A DNA stretch of 13,515 nucleotides, taken from Candidatus Methanoperedentaceae archaeon. Lineage in GTDB: Archaea; Halobacteriota; Methanosarcinia; Methanosarcinales; Methanoperedenaceae. Below the pieces are notes generated by a model. The model was not told the DNA's origin, made no database searches, and worked only from the letters and a program-made list of their open reading frames with translations. Location: NCBI GenBank assembly GCA_027371625.1, contig DAHXMQ010000165.1, positions 1 to 13,515 of the forward strand, read 5' to 3'. The stretch's first letter is position 1. Every line of letters begins with the position of its first letter. Made by a program: the position numbers and the translations under genes. This document shows, one piece after another, positions 6,912-13,515 of the stretch.

Positions 6912-7001
6912 GAAAACAATGAAATAGCGAACACAAAATGGATATTTTATATTTATCTGGATATTTATCTATTTTGTATCCTCGCTTCGGCGATTGTTTT
7001 C
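6912..7001 (+). promoter_or_regulatory. Large interrupted dyad in the pilin leader
   Basis: Nested arms pair in order: GAAAACAA (6912-6919) with TTGTTTTC (6994-7001); AGCGA (6926-6930) with TCGCT (6982-6986); ACAAAAT (6933-6939) with ATTTTGT (6971-6977); GATA (6941-6944) with TATC (6966-6969). That is 24 pairs broken by small internal loops. An alternative compact hairpin, TCGC-TTCG-GCGA (6982-6993), with a UUCG tetraloop, competes with it. The predicted transcription start falls at the first arm. It could be an RNA switch or stabiliser of the pilin message, or a protein-binding dyad in DNA. Confidence 0.5.
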
Positions 7002-7025
7002 ATTTTAATCGATAGGAGGAAAAAG

Positions 7026-7547
7026 GTGAAAATGTTTAACGAAAAGAAACTTCAAAATAAAAGAAAAAATGTGCTGAAAGACGATTCCGCGGTATCTCCG
7101 ATGATCGCAACCATCCTGCTGATAGCAATAGTAGCTGTGCTGGGGGCTGTGATTGCAGCAAGCTCTATGAAAAGTGCAGGGAACATGGAAACCCAGAGCG
7201 TAACTGCGACTCTGACCGCTGAACAGCAAGCGCCTGGTGTGTACAATATCACGATCATCCACGACGGCGGCGACCAGCTAACCGCATCAGCACTGGAGTT
7301 TTCAGTCACGAATGGAGAGAATTCCGCAGTAGTACTTGAGAACTTCTCGGCTGCAATAAACACATCAATCGGTCCCATAATATCCCCGTCGTCTGTCCCG
7401 TCTCATTTCACTGCGGGTAGTTCAATCATATTCAATGGTACAACGAACTCTCCAATAGGCACGCTTACATCCGGCAGCACATACCACGTACTGGTAATGT
7501 ACAACAACAAGCAGGTGCTTCTGGATACAAACGTCCTGTTGAGTTAG
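7026..7547 (+). CDS. Archaeal type IV prepilin (Pilin_N-type), likely major subunit
   Basis: The 173-residue prepilin has a positively charged leader, then DDSA|VSPMIATILLIAIVAVLGAVIAA. The prepilin peptidase should cut after Ala22 (counting from the GTG), and residues 27-46 form the hydrophobic helix that packs into the filament core. The VSPMIA motif is the hallmark of the archaeal Pilin_N family. The rest is Thr/Ser/Asn-rich with beta-strand character (GVYNITIIHDGGDQ, GSTYHVLVMYNNKQVLLD), as in other archaeal pilins, and N-x-S/T sites suggest glycosylation. Translation starts at GTG 7026 or ATG 7032; AGGAGGA at 7014-7020 serves either. It has its own promoter and leader dyad and is followed at once by a strong terminator, so it should be made in larger amounts than its neighbours. 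Confidence 0.88.
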   Translation: MKMFNEKKLQNKRKNVLKDDSAVSPMIATILLIAIVAVLGAVIAASSMKSAGNMETQSVTATLTAEQQAPGVYNITIIHDGGDQLTASALEFSVTNGENSAVVLENFSAAINTSIGPIISPSSVPSHFTAGSSIIFNGTTNSPIGTLTSGSTYHVLVMYNNKQVLLDTNVLLS

Positions 7548-7548
7548 C

Positions 7549-7579
7549 TCCGGGAATCTTCCCGGATTTTCTTTTTTTT
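7549..7579 (+). terminator. Intrinsic terminator between the two pilin genes
   Basis: TCCGGGAA and TTCCCGGA form a perfect inverted repeat (7549-7566) followed by a T-rich tract (TTTTCTTTTTTTTC). It begins two bases after the first pilin's stop. Since the larger pilin and the second motor pair have no clear promoter of their own, leaky termination here would set the ratio of major pilin to downstream products. Confidence 0.8.
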
Positions 7580-7595
7580 CTCTGCATGGACGCCC

Positions 7596-8426
7596 ATGTC
7601 CGTTTATATTGATATTCGATCATCCCTGTCAAAAGGCAGGGGCATGTTCCGTGAGGACGACAGCGGCTTAAGTGAAATGATCGGTTTTATGTTCATTCTT
7701 GCAGCCATTGTTATATTCGCTTCCGTAGTCTATCCCGCAATGGTAAGAAACGATATCAAAACCGCTGAAAATAATGCTTTTTCGAACATCTATGCGAAAA
7801 TGCTTCAGTTCTCGGACGATATGCAGAGTGCAACGGCGGGGCAGACGAGTTTCCAGCTTACTTCGGCACAAGAACATTCTTCGGCGAGCACATCCAGTCT
7901 TGTATTCCAGCCCGATACCGGGACTTTCGTCATAACCACAACGAACCATTCAACATACGCTCCTCCATATGCCGGCGAACCGCAGTCGGGTTTGATTACA
8001 ATTACGCCGAACAACTTCTTTGCAAAGAACATTATAACCGCTTTTCAGCTTGGTGCAGTAGTCGAGGAGCAGGATAATAAATACTGGTCGAGCACATCGA
8101 GTTTTCTATCAATCATCGGCAGGAACGTTACGGCGCAGTTTCCCGTCTTGACGGGAGGATTTTTGAGTTCCAGTGGAGGAACCGTAACCTTAAAATATAA
8201 TGTCGTAAACATGTTTGATATAAATGATACGAATACAAATGCGGTTATCGTGATAAACACTCCCTATCCCGATGTTTTTGAAAACGCATTTCAGAATGAT
8301 ATGAATCGTGCTGGGTTTACAAGAAACACTGATTATATACTCACGGAAGGAGCAAATGCAGTAACGCTGCATTTAAAAAATCTTAATTCCATTAATATTA
8401 AAGTAATAATATGGTCAGTGAGTTGA
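7596..8426 (+). CDS. Second, larger archaeal type IV prepilin
   Basis: The 276-residue protein carries DDSG|LSEMIGFMFILAAIVIFASVVYP, with predicted peptidase cleavage after Gly24 and a hydrophobic helix at about 31-47. The ectodomain is Ser/Thr/Asn-rich with beta-strand-like stretches and several N-x-S/T sites. It resembles haloarchaeal prepilins with SEVIGFVL-type N-termini and probably acts as a minor, tip or adhesive subunit. Two starts are possible: ATG 7596 (24-residue leader) and ATG 7644 (8-residue leader, MFREDDSG). The DNA from 7616 to 7657, around the second start, is a copy of the iscB leader element, so the extra 16 residues may be a by-product of that element, not original pilin sequence. 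The gene ends six bases before ATPase 2. Confidence 0.82.
   Translation: MSVYIDIRSSLSKGRGMFREDDSGLSEMIGFMFILAAIVIFASVVYPAMVRNDIKTAENNAFSNIYAKMLQFSDDMQSATAGQTSFQLTSAQEHSSASTSSLVFQPDTGTFVITTTNHSTYAPPYAGEPQSGLITITPNNFFAKNIITAFQLGAVVEEQDNKYWSSTSSFLSIIGRNVTAQFPVLTGGFLSSSGGTVTLKYNVVNMFDINDTNTNAVIVINTPYPDVFENAFQNDMNRAGFTRNTDYILTEGANAVTLHLKNLNSINIKVIIWSVS
7616..7657 (+). repeat. Copy 3 of the iscB leader element, overlapping the pilin start
   Basis: It matches copy 1 (minus strand of 816-857) at 36 of 42 positions and copy 2 (minus strand of 1376-1417) at 35 of 42, without gaps. The hairpin TCCCTGTC-AAAA-GGCAGGGG (7623-7642) is kept, with two G-T pairs. GGGGCATGT(T)CCGTGAGGA follows, then similarity stops. 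The ATG at 7644, an alternative pilin start, lies inside the conserved part, and the AGGGG before it is in the hairpin's 3' arm. Relative to the downstream ORF, its orientation is the same as copy 1 relative to iscB. Confidence 0.72.
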
Positions 8427-8432
8427 AAAAAA

Positions 8433-11171
8433 ATGTTTAATATTTTCAAACGGTCTCGCCTTAACACGAACGCAGGCATGGTAAATGCCGAGCATCGCGC
8501 CCCTTTAAAGCTCAAACTGGATTTTTTAGAATGCACTGACTTGGAAGAAAGTGAAAGCGAAACTGTAGATAACGATCTCATCATACTTCCCTCGGATGGA
8601 TTGTTTGTCATTGAGAACGCCAAAGAAGCCGATAATGTAACTGAGAAAAAAGACATCAAATCAGGTGCGCCCGCTCATCCAGAAGAAAAGATTGAATTTA
8701 ACGTTGATGAGTTTAACGTTACTGAGTTTCTGAAGAACGTTGATGATTTTCAGAAATCTGTCGAAATAAACAGTCTTGAAAACCATCCGTTTTTTCCCGT
8801 GCCCAATGAGACACCAAAAATTAACGGCGCAGATGATATCGGTGCAGATGAATACGAGGAACAGGTATCACATCCACCCATATCTGAATTGGAGTCGGGA
8901 GATGCTAAAAACGATAGCCGATATAATGATGTTCTTCCACAGATACTCGATCTTGCAAGGGGAGACCCGGCAAATTATGGATGCGAAAAACATTCCCTGA
9001 GAAAGCTAAGAACGTTTTTATTTGAAAAAGGAATTGTAAAAATAAGCCACGAAACCCTGAGAACGCTGCTGGCAGATAACGGCATTAAGTGGAATGGAAA
9101 TGATTGCCATAAACCGAAAAAGAAGCCAAAAGAAAAAATTGTGATTATAGATCGTCACGTCCCACCTTCCCTTCATGCGCAGGCTACGCATGCATCAATC
9201 AACGAAAAAACCGAAATAAAGGAACCTGAACCCGCAGCTAAGATAGAGGTTATTGAAAAAGCAGAACCCATACAAAAACCCGAGCAGCCTTCTTTTACCA
9301 AGCCCCCGCTTGTGAATACAGATATTCCAGCAGAAAAGGAAATTGCACAACAAGGACCTACGGCAAAAGAGATTGAACTCGAAGCCAACGTACGAGAAAT
9401 AAAAGCCGAGCTTGATGGAATAAAAACGGGAATCAGTGAAATTAAAGCTGCACAGGACCGCAGAGATGATCAAAGCCAAACCCTGATTAAATCGTCCGAA
9501 ATCGTGGAAAAGAAAAAAAACAATGTCCAGCACGGCATCGATACCGAATCCATGATTGAAAACGGTTCAAAGAAAGGAACCGGGGATACTTTAGTCGTGA
9601 AATCATACGGTACGTTCATTTTGAACGATTACGTGAAAAACAGGATAATGATTCAGGAAACGGATGCGCATTCCGCGGTGAGCAGCGCCGTGATAAATGG
9701 CAGGGAGAAACCGGAAGAAAGTGAAAAGATATTGAGCGGTGCGTCTGGCTCACAATCTGATATATACGTCCCTCCCTGTATAAAGAGCGAAATGAACAAC
9801 ATAAAATCGTTTGGCGCGGATTTTGACCCGACGAAACTCAACGTTATCGACAGCTATAGTCTGCCCAACCCGATTGAAAGCCCTACGGTTTACATCGTAA
9901 AAGATGGATATAAACTCAGATATTTGATAAAAGAGCCTGTTAAACCTGCGACGTACGGCAGCGTGCGGGATGCGATTCTCAGGAACGTTGATCTCTATAA
10001 ATCGGCTGAAGAAGACCCAGTCGCCAGGCTGGATGCAATTGTTAATCGGCTGAAAAAAAAATACCCCGAACTGGCTGAACTGCGCGTTGACGAAGAACGT
10101 GCTCTAAGATACTACCTGTTCCGGGATTTTATAGGATACCGGGAAATAGACGTTCCCATGAATGACGATAATATCGAAGACATTACCTGCGTAGGCTATG
10201 GCATTCCCGTATTCATATATCACCAAAAGTATTACAATTTGGTCAGCGATATCGTCATGCACGAACGCGAACTCGATGCTATGGTTCTGCGGCTTGCCCA
10301 GGAAGGAGGCAAACATATCAGTATAAGCGATCCTATCGTAGATGCTACGCTCAGGAACGGCACACGCGCTCAGTTGACGTTCAAAAAAACCGCGACCGAA
10401 AAAGGTTCCACATTCACCTTAAGACGGTTCAGGAACAGCCACATAACTCCTGTTGACCTGATAGAAAAAGGCACGTATAGTCTCGAAGCCATGGCATATC
10501 TATGGCACTGCGTCCAGAGCGGAAAAAGCATTATAATCGCTGGAGGCACGGCAACGGGCAAAACCACGAATCTCAATGCGTGCAGCCTGTTCATACCGCC
10601 CGAAGTCAAAATCGTGTCCATAGAAGATACGAGGGAAATAAAGCTGTATCAGAAAAACTGGATTCCCAGCACCACGACAAAAGACATTGATACGTTCGGG
10701 CTGCTCAAAGCCGCGCTGCGCCAGAGACCCGAATATATCATAGTTGGCGAAGTGAGAGGGAAAGAAGCGCAAACGCTGTTCCAGGCAATGACGTCCGGAC
10801 ACGTTGTTATGAGTACGTTTCACGCAGGATCGGTAGATGATTTAGTCAACAGGCTTACCAGCTCCCCGATAGACGTACCAGCCGCCATGCTTGAAAGTCT
10901 CGATATCATCATCGTTCTCAAGAACGAATGGACGAATGCGTCCAGCAGGCACAGGTATGCAGATGCCATTTACGAACAGCAAAAAATCAAAGGCGTACCG
11001 AGGTTCGTGAAAATATACGATCATGAGGAAGGATTGTCGGCATCGTTGATTACCCATGAAATAAAAAATAAGATAGATTGCCTGTCTTCATTGATGGAAG
11101 AAGGCATACGAAATCCCGATAAGGTCAGCGAACGGGTCATTTCACAGATGTACGCTGCAGGCGAACAATAG
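8433..11171 (+). CDS. Secretion ATPase 2 with long N-terminal extension carrying a transposase-like HTH
   Basis: The 912-residue protein ends in a canonical VirB11/TadA/FlaI-type ATPase (about 480-912). Walker A is GGTATGKTT (704-712), the Asp box SIEDTREIKL (729-738), Walker B IIVGEVRG (769-776) and the His box VMSTFHAGS (792-800). It should drive pilus assembly with the adjoining platform protein. The first ~450 residues are unusual: a basic start (MFNIFKRSRL), an acidic disordered stretch (35-160), then ILDLARGDPANYG...HSLRKLRTFLFEKGIV-KISHETLRTLLADNGIKW (171-220), which resembles the winged HTH of IS630-type transposases. KPKKKPKEK (227-235), a Pro/Glu/Lys-rich stretch and a predicted coiled coil (311-345) follow. 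It begins six bases after the pilin stop and ends two bases before platform 2. Whether the HTH binds DNA is unknown. Confidence 0.9.
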   Translation: MFNIFKRSRLNTNAGMVNAEHRAPLKLKLDFLECTDLEESESETVDNDLIILPSDGLFVIENAKEADNVTEKKDIKSGAPAHPEEKIEFNVDEFNVTEFLKNVDDFQKSVEINSLENHPFFPVPNETPKINGADDIGADEYEEQVSHPPISELESGDAKNDSRYNDVLPQILDLARGDPANYGCEKHSLRKLRTFLFEKGIVKISHETLRTLLADNGIKWNGNDCHKPKKKPKEKIVIIDRHVPPSLHAQATHASINEKTEIKEPEPAAKIEVIEKAEPIQKPEQPSFTKPPLVNTDIPAEKEIAQQGPTAKEIELEANVREIKAELDGIKTGISEIKAAQDRRDDQSQTLIKSSEIVEKKKNNVQHGIDTESMIENGSKKGTGDTLVVKSYGTFILNDYVKNRIMIQETDAHSAVSSAVINGREKPEESEKILSGASGSQSDIYVPPCIKSEMNNIKSFGADFDPTKLNVIDSYSLPNPIESPTVYIVKDGYKLRYLIKEPVKPATYGSVRDAILRNVDLYKSAEEDPVARLDAIVNRLKKKYPELAELRVDEERALRYYLFRDFIGYREIDVPMNDDNIEDITCVGYGIPVFIYHQKYYNLVSDIVMHERELDAMVLRLAQEGGKHISISDPIVDATLRNGTRAQLTFKKTATEKGSTFTLRRFRNSHITPVDLIEKGTYSLEAMAYLWHCVQSGKSIIIAGGTATGKTTNLNACSLFIPPEVKIVSIEDTREIKLYQKNWIPSTTTKDIDTFGLLKAALRQRPEYIIVGEVRGKEAQTLFQAMTSGHVVMSTFHAGSVDDLVNRLTSSPIDVPAAMLESLDIIIVLKNEWTNASSRHRYADAIYEQQKIKGVPRFVKIYDHEEGLSASLITHEIKNKIDCLSSLMEEGIRNPDKVSERVISQMYAAGEQ
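8697..8726 (+). repeat. 15-bp in-frame tandem repeat in the ATPase 2 extension
   Basis: tttaacgttgatgag is followed directly by tttaacgttactgag (13 of 15 identical), encoding FNVDE FNVTE. The nearby AACGTTGATGA at 8736-8746 is a further partial echo. It indicates slippage growth of the disordered acidic region. Confidence 0.6.
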
Positions 11172-11173
11172 AA

Positions 11174-12898
11174 ATGCAAACACCGGATAGTCTTCAAAAA
11201 GTCCGCGGTTACATACTGGCGCACGCCAGGAACCAGGGCTGGTATCATGGATTGGACAGGGCAGTCGTATCCGCCAGAATGAAAACAATGACCGACGACT
11301 ATGTTATAACAGCCACAATGGTTTCGTGCGCGGCGGGGCTTGCGGGTATTGTGGTTTCTTTTTATATATATCTCTTATTCCACGGAAGCCTCGCTGCTAT
11401 CCCTCTAATAATACTTATCCCGTTTCTCCTGTACTATGCATCATTCACATTTATCACGGCATACCCTGGAATGATAGCCATGGAAAGGGGAAAAATCATT
11501 GACGAAAAAATGCCTGCATTCGCAAGCCACATGGCAATAATGCTGCAGAACAACGCTTACCTTCTCGATGCATTTAAATACATCGAGAAGTCGAATCTTT
11601 ACGGCGAGATCGGAGAGGAAATCGGGATAATACTCAACCGCGCTTCGTTCAACATCAATTTCGTCGATGCAATTAATTACGTTGCGGCTACCACGAGCAG
11701 TTATGAACTGAGAAAGTTCCTGAATGGCATCGTGGAAACCACGACTAATATCGGTACGCTGGACACTTATCTCAGGAATGCGTCGGAAAATCTCAGCCGA
11801 TTATCATTGATCAAGAACAGGGATAACGCACAATCCAGGGCATCGCTGGTCGAGATATACACGATTGCGATGGTAATGATGCCACTTATGATACTTCTGA
11901 CCCAGATGACAACGGCATTGATGGGGCAGGAAATAGCAATAGGCGGCATTATGGTATATGGCTACATTCCTCTGGGAACCCTGGTTTTTATACTGATCGA
12001 AGAACGAAGCGTTAAGATGAAAGTGGACGAAAAAAAGGGGGCAAATGATAAGAAAAAAGGAAAAGAAAAACACGCAGTGGGTTTGAAAGAAAAAGTCCAT
12101 ATGCACGAATATCTTAGAACGGAAGACGGGCTCATCGTAATAGGGATTTTCATTGCACTGCCGGTTTTTTATATCCTGTACCTGAGCAATTTTGGCATAG
12201 ACACCGTCCTGCTTGTTTTCTCTGCAATTGCCGTACTCCCTTATGCTGTATACTGGCATATCGAATTAAACAGGATCAAAAAAGAAGAAGAAGTGATGCC
12301 GGTTTTTTTAAGGAACGTATCTGACAGAAACAAAATGGGATTTGGAATAATAGAAATATTCGAGCCGTCTCCCGTATACGAAAACATAACGAAAAGAGTT
12401 GATAAAATATATCATTCACTAAAGATGGGCGAAAATCTTGAAACTGCTATCGAAGTATTGAAAGACAAACGAAGCTTTATAATGACAAGGGCTACGGTGA
12501 TAATAAACGACGCTCTGCGCGCAGGTGGAAACATAAATAAAGTGCTTGAAAGCGTGGCAGAAGATATCCAGAACCAGTTCAATACATATCGTGAAGTCGA
12601 AGGAGACATGAAACGTAACACCAAGATGATAATGGCAACATATTTTCTCTTTATCGGGATAGTCTGGATAATAAACAACATGTTCTTCAAATCGCTTGCA
12701 GGCATGACAAGCAGCGCACACTCCCCGCTGCCCATAGATATCGTATATTACAAACAGTTGTTCTATCACGGCAGCGCACTTGCAGGAATATCTGCGGGTC
12801 TTGTTATGGGAAAATACGAAAAAGGCGACCCGCGTCCAGGTCTGGTGTTCAGCGCAGTGTTTGCGCTCATCACAGTAGTGGCTTTCAAGTATATTTAG
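11174..12898 (+). CDS. FlaJ/TadC-type pilus membrane platform protein 2
   Basis: The 574-residue polytopic membrane protein partners ATPase 2. Hydrophobic segments are near 45-67, 72-96, 226-248, 254-276, 316-336, 342-361, 485-505, 530-547 and 556-573. Two helical cytoplasmic domains lie between them: about 105-220, with MPAFASHMAIMLQNNAYLLD, and 365-480, with LKMGENLETAIEVL and NDALRAGGNINKVLESVAED. That is the T2SSF duplication typical of archaeal TadC/FlaJ proteins. A lysine-rich loop (281-308) separates the halves. It starts at ATG two bases after the ATPase 2 stop, with no strong ribosome binding site, so coupled translation is likely. It is shorter than platform 1 by about 80 residues, mainly because it lacks the long charged N-terminus. 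It closes the pilus gene run. Confidence 0.88.
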   Translation: MQTPDSLQKVRGYILAHARNQGWYHGLDRAVVSARMKTMTDDYVITATMVSCAAGLAGIVVSFYIYLLFHGSLAAIPLIILIPFLLYYASFTFITAYPGMIAMERGKIIDEKMPAFASHMAIMLQNNAYLLDAFKYIEKSNLYGEIGEEIGIILNRASFNINFVDAINYVAATTSSYELRKFLNGIVETTTNIGTLDTYLRNASENLSRLSLIKNRDNAQSRASLVEIYTIAMVMMPLMILLTQMTTALMGQEIAIGGIMVYGYIPLGTLVFILIEERSVKMKVDEKKGANDKKKGKEKHAVGLKEKVHMHEYLRTEDGLIVIGIFIALPVFYILYLSNFGIDTVLLVFSAIAVLPYAVYWHIELNRIKKEEEVMPVFLRNVSDRNKMGFGIIEIFEPSPVYENITKRVDKIYHSLKMGENLETAIEVLKDKRSFIMTRATVIINDALRAGGNINKVLESVAEDIQNQFNTYREVEGDMKRNTKMIMATYFLFIGIVWIINNMFFKSLAGMTSSAHSPLPIDIVYYKQLFYHGSALAGISAGLVMGKYEKGDPRPGLVFSAVFALITVVAFKYI

Positions 12899-12940
12899 GC
12901 AGCCGTCCCCCGAATTTCATTATTATTCGTTTCAGAAATC

Positions 12941-12948
12941 TTTATGCG
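12941..12948 (+). promoter_or_regulatory. TATA-like box for the two small downstream genes
   Basis: TTTATGCG lies 57 bp before the ATG at 13005, which would give a leader of about 35 nt. AGGAGAG (12991-12997) sits seven bases before that ATG. The 106-bp gap after platform 2 therefore marks a separate transcription unit. Confidence 0.35.
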
Positions 12949-13004
12949 AAATACAAGACTAAATCGTTGCTCCAGAATTAATCGAAGAAAAGGAGAGAAT
13001 ATTA

Positions 13005-13160
13005 ATGGACGTATTTGAGGTTTTAAAAGCAATATCAAAACGAAAAAGAATTTTAACGGAAAGTGGAGTCACGGAATGCGAAGCCAGTTCTAAAGCCGAG
13101 CTTGATATATCAGAAGAATATCATATTTCACTGCTGGATATTAAAAAACTTAACAGGTAA
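13005..13160 (+). CDS. Small hypothetical protein, 51 residues
   Basis: The sequence begins MDVFEVLKAISKRKRILTES and ends EEYHISLLDIKKLNR. It is highly charged and mostly helical in character, with no signal or membrane segment. A well-placed AGGAGAG ribosome site and one-base coupling to the next gene (TAA-T-ATG) support it as a real gene. I do not recognise the family. Its position next to the pilus genes suggests, but does not show, a related role. Confidence 0.6.
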   Translation: MDVFEVLKAISKRKRILTESGVTECEASSKAELDISEEYHISLLDIKKLNR

Positions 13161-13161
13161 T

Positions 13162-13383
13162 ATGTTCAAACGCCTGTTGGGAAAAATTGGGTTGGCTGCG
13201 CCTGAGAAAAAAAAACTCCCGACGACGCGTGAAACGGCTGTTGCCCTATCCCATGATGTGATAGAAAAACTGCATGATGAATTCAAAAAACCCCCTGATG
13301 AGCTGAATAAGAAAATCCAGGGGTTGATTGATTCAAAATCTGAGCAGATAAAAGCCAACGCAGAAGCAGTTAAGATGGAGTGA
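13162..13383 (+). CDS. Small basic/helical protein, 3' end cut by an IS3-family insertion
   Basis: The visible 73 residues begin MFKRLLGKIGLAAPEKKK, a short amphipathic basic start like that of ATPase 2 (MFNIFKRSRL). A heptad-like helix follows (ALSHDVIEKLHDEFKKPPDE, then KIQGLIDSKSEQIKANAEAV). I do not recognise the family. The last native codon is GAG at 13378-13380. The TGA stop at 13381-13383 is the first three bases of the IS inverted repeat, so the original protein was probably longer. The ATG at 13162 is chosen because it is coupled to the upstream stop; a longer GTG start at 13063 would overlap the previous gene in another frame. Confidence 0.6.
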   Translation: MFKRLLGKIGLAAPEKKKLPTTRETAVALSHDVIEKLHDEFKKPPDELNKKIQGLIDSKSEQIKANAEAVKME

Positions 13384-13400
13384 ACCCCATTTTGTGGACA
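13381..13400. repeat. Terminal inverted repeat of the IS3-family element
   Basis: tgaaccccattttgtggaca begins with TG and has the TGAACC start common in IS3-family ends. On the transposase strand it reads TGTCCACAAAATGGGGTTCA. Confidence 0.7.
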
Positions 13401-13422
13401 ACCAGTTAAGAAACTTCTCAAT

Positions 13423-13515
13423 TTAAAACCTCCCTTCAGATTTTTCAAATTCTTCAGGAGTGACGTACCCGATAGACGAATGAACCCGCTTTTTATTGTA
13501 CACCACTTCTATGAA
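13423..13515 (-). CDS. IS3-family transposase (OrfB), C-terminal 30 residues
   Basis: The minus strand encodes FIEVVYNKKRVHSSIGYVTP followed by EEFEKSEGRF and a TAA stop. YNxxRxHSSIGYxTPxEFE is the standard C-terminal signature of IS3-family DDE transposases, just after the catalytic Glu helix. The N-terminal and catalytic parts, and any orfA/orfB frameshift, lie beyond the window. Confidence 0.93.
   Translation of the reverse strand, partial: FIEVVYNKKRVHSSIGYVTPEEFEKSEGRF

Larger units (their letters stand above)
13381..13515 (-). mobile_element. IS3-family insertion sequence, right part only
   Basis: The element begins with a TG-initiated terminal repeat, followed 22 bases on by the stop codon of an IS3-type transposase read toward this end. 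The rest of the element is outside the window. The three bases before it (GAG) are a possible target duplication that can only be tested at the far end. Confidence 0.85.

Noticed and set aside
7586..7603. Short GGAC/GTCC inverted repeat before the second pilin
   Set aside because: A four-base stem is expected by chance and has no support from a second copy.
13063..13161. Upstream GTG start for the IS-truncated small gene
   Set aside because: It would overlap the coupled 51-residue gene in another frame, while the ATG at 13162 directly follows that gene's stop and gives a typical amphipathic start.
13401..13410. ACCAGTTAAG resembling the AACCAGTT part of the iscB leader element
   Set aside because: Only about eight bases match, with no flanking similarity; it belongs to the IS3 end.

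Overview
The window looks archaeal, most likely from a methanogen- or ANME-related member of the Halobacteriota; the lineage is an inference. The reasons are two prepilins with archaeal class III signal motifs (DDSAVSPMIA and DDSGLSEMIG), secretion ATPases paired with FlaJ/TadC-type membrane platforms, TATA-box-like promoters, GTG and TTG starts, and an IscB of a type I associate with such archaea.

Left flank (1-1844). An IscB-family RNA-guided nuclease gene runs off the left edge on the minus strand. As read here, both visible RuvC catalytic positions are substituted (Lys115 and Gln210). Upstream lies about 1.07 kb without a convincing gene. It holds a 67-bp structured element next to iscB, a second copy 560 bp away, a conserved TATA-like block upstream of each, a decayed ORF fragment, a 21-bp tandem repeat, a 12-bp-stem hairpin, and a cluster of TGTCAAA/TTTGACA motifs.

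Core (1845-12898, all plus strand). This is one type IV pilus-like locus. The order is OB-like lipoprotein, divergent secretion ATPase 1 with paired CxxC motifs, platform protein 1, [IS605-end-like hairpin, promoter, large dyad leader], major-type prepilin, [intrinsic terminator], larger prepilin, secretion ATPase 2, platform protein 2. There are thus two ATPase-platform pairs around two pilins. ATPase 2 carries a long N-terminal extension with a segment that closely resembles the helix-turn-helix of IS630-type transposases. A third, 42-bp copy of the iscB-associated element overlaps the N-terminal coding region of the larger prepilin, with its hairpin directly before an internal Met codon. 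No prepilin peptidase is present in the window.

Right flank (12899-13515). A new promoter-like site leads into a two-gene unit of small unrecognised proteins. The second of these is cut by an IS3-family element whose terminal inverted repeat supplies the stop codon. The C-terminus of the IS3 transposase runs off the right edge on the minus strand.

Working model (inference): the core genes build and power a surface filament, with separate expression of the motor genes and the pilins. Mobile-element parts (an IscB-associated RNA element, an IS630-like HTH and IS ends) have been inserted into it, and some may have been co-opted.
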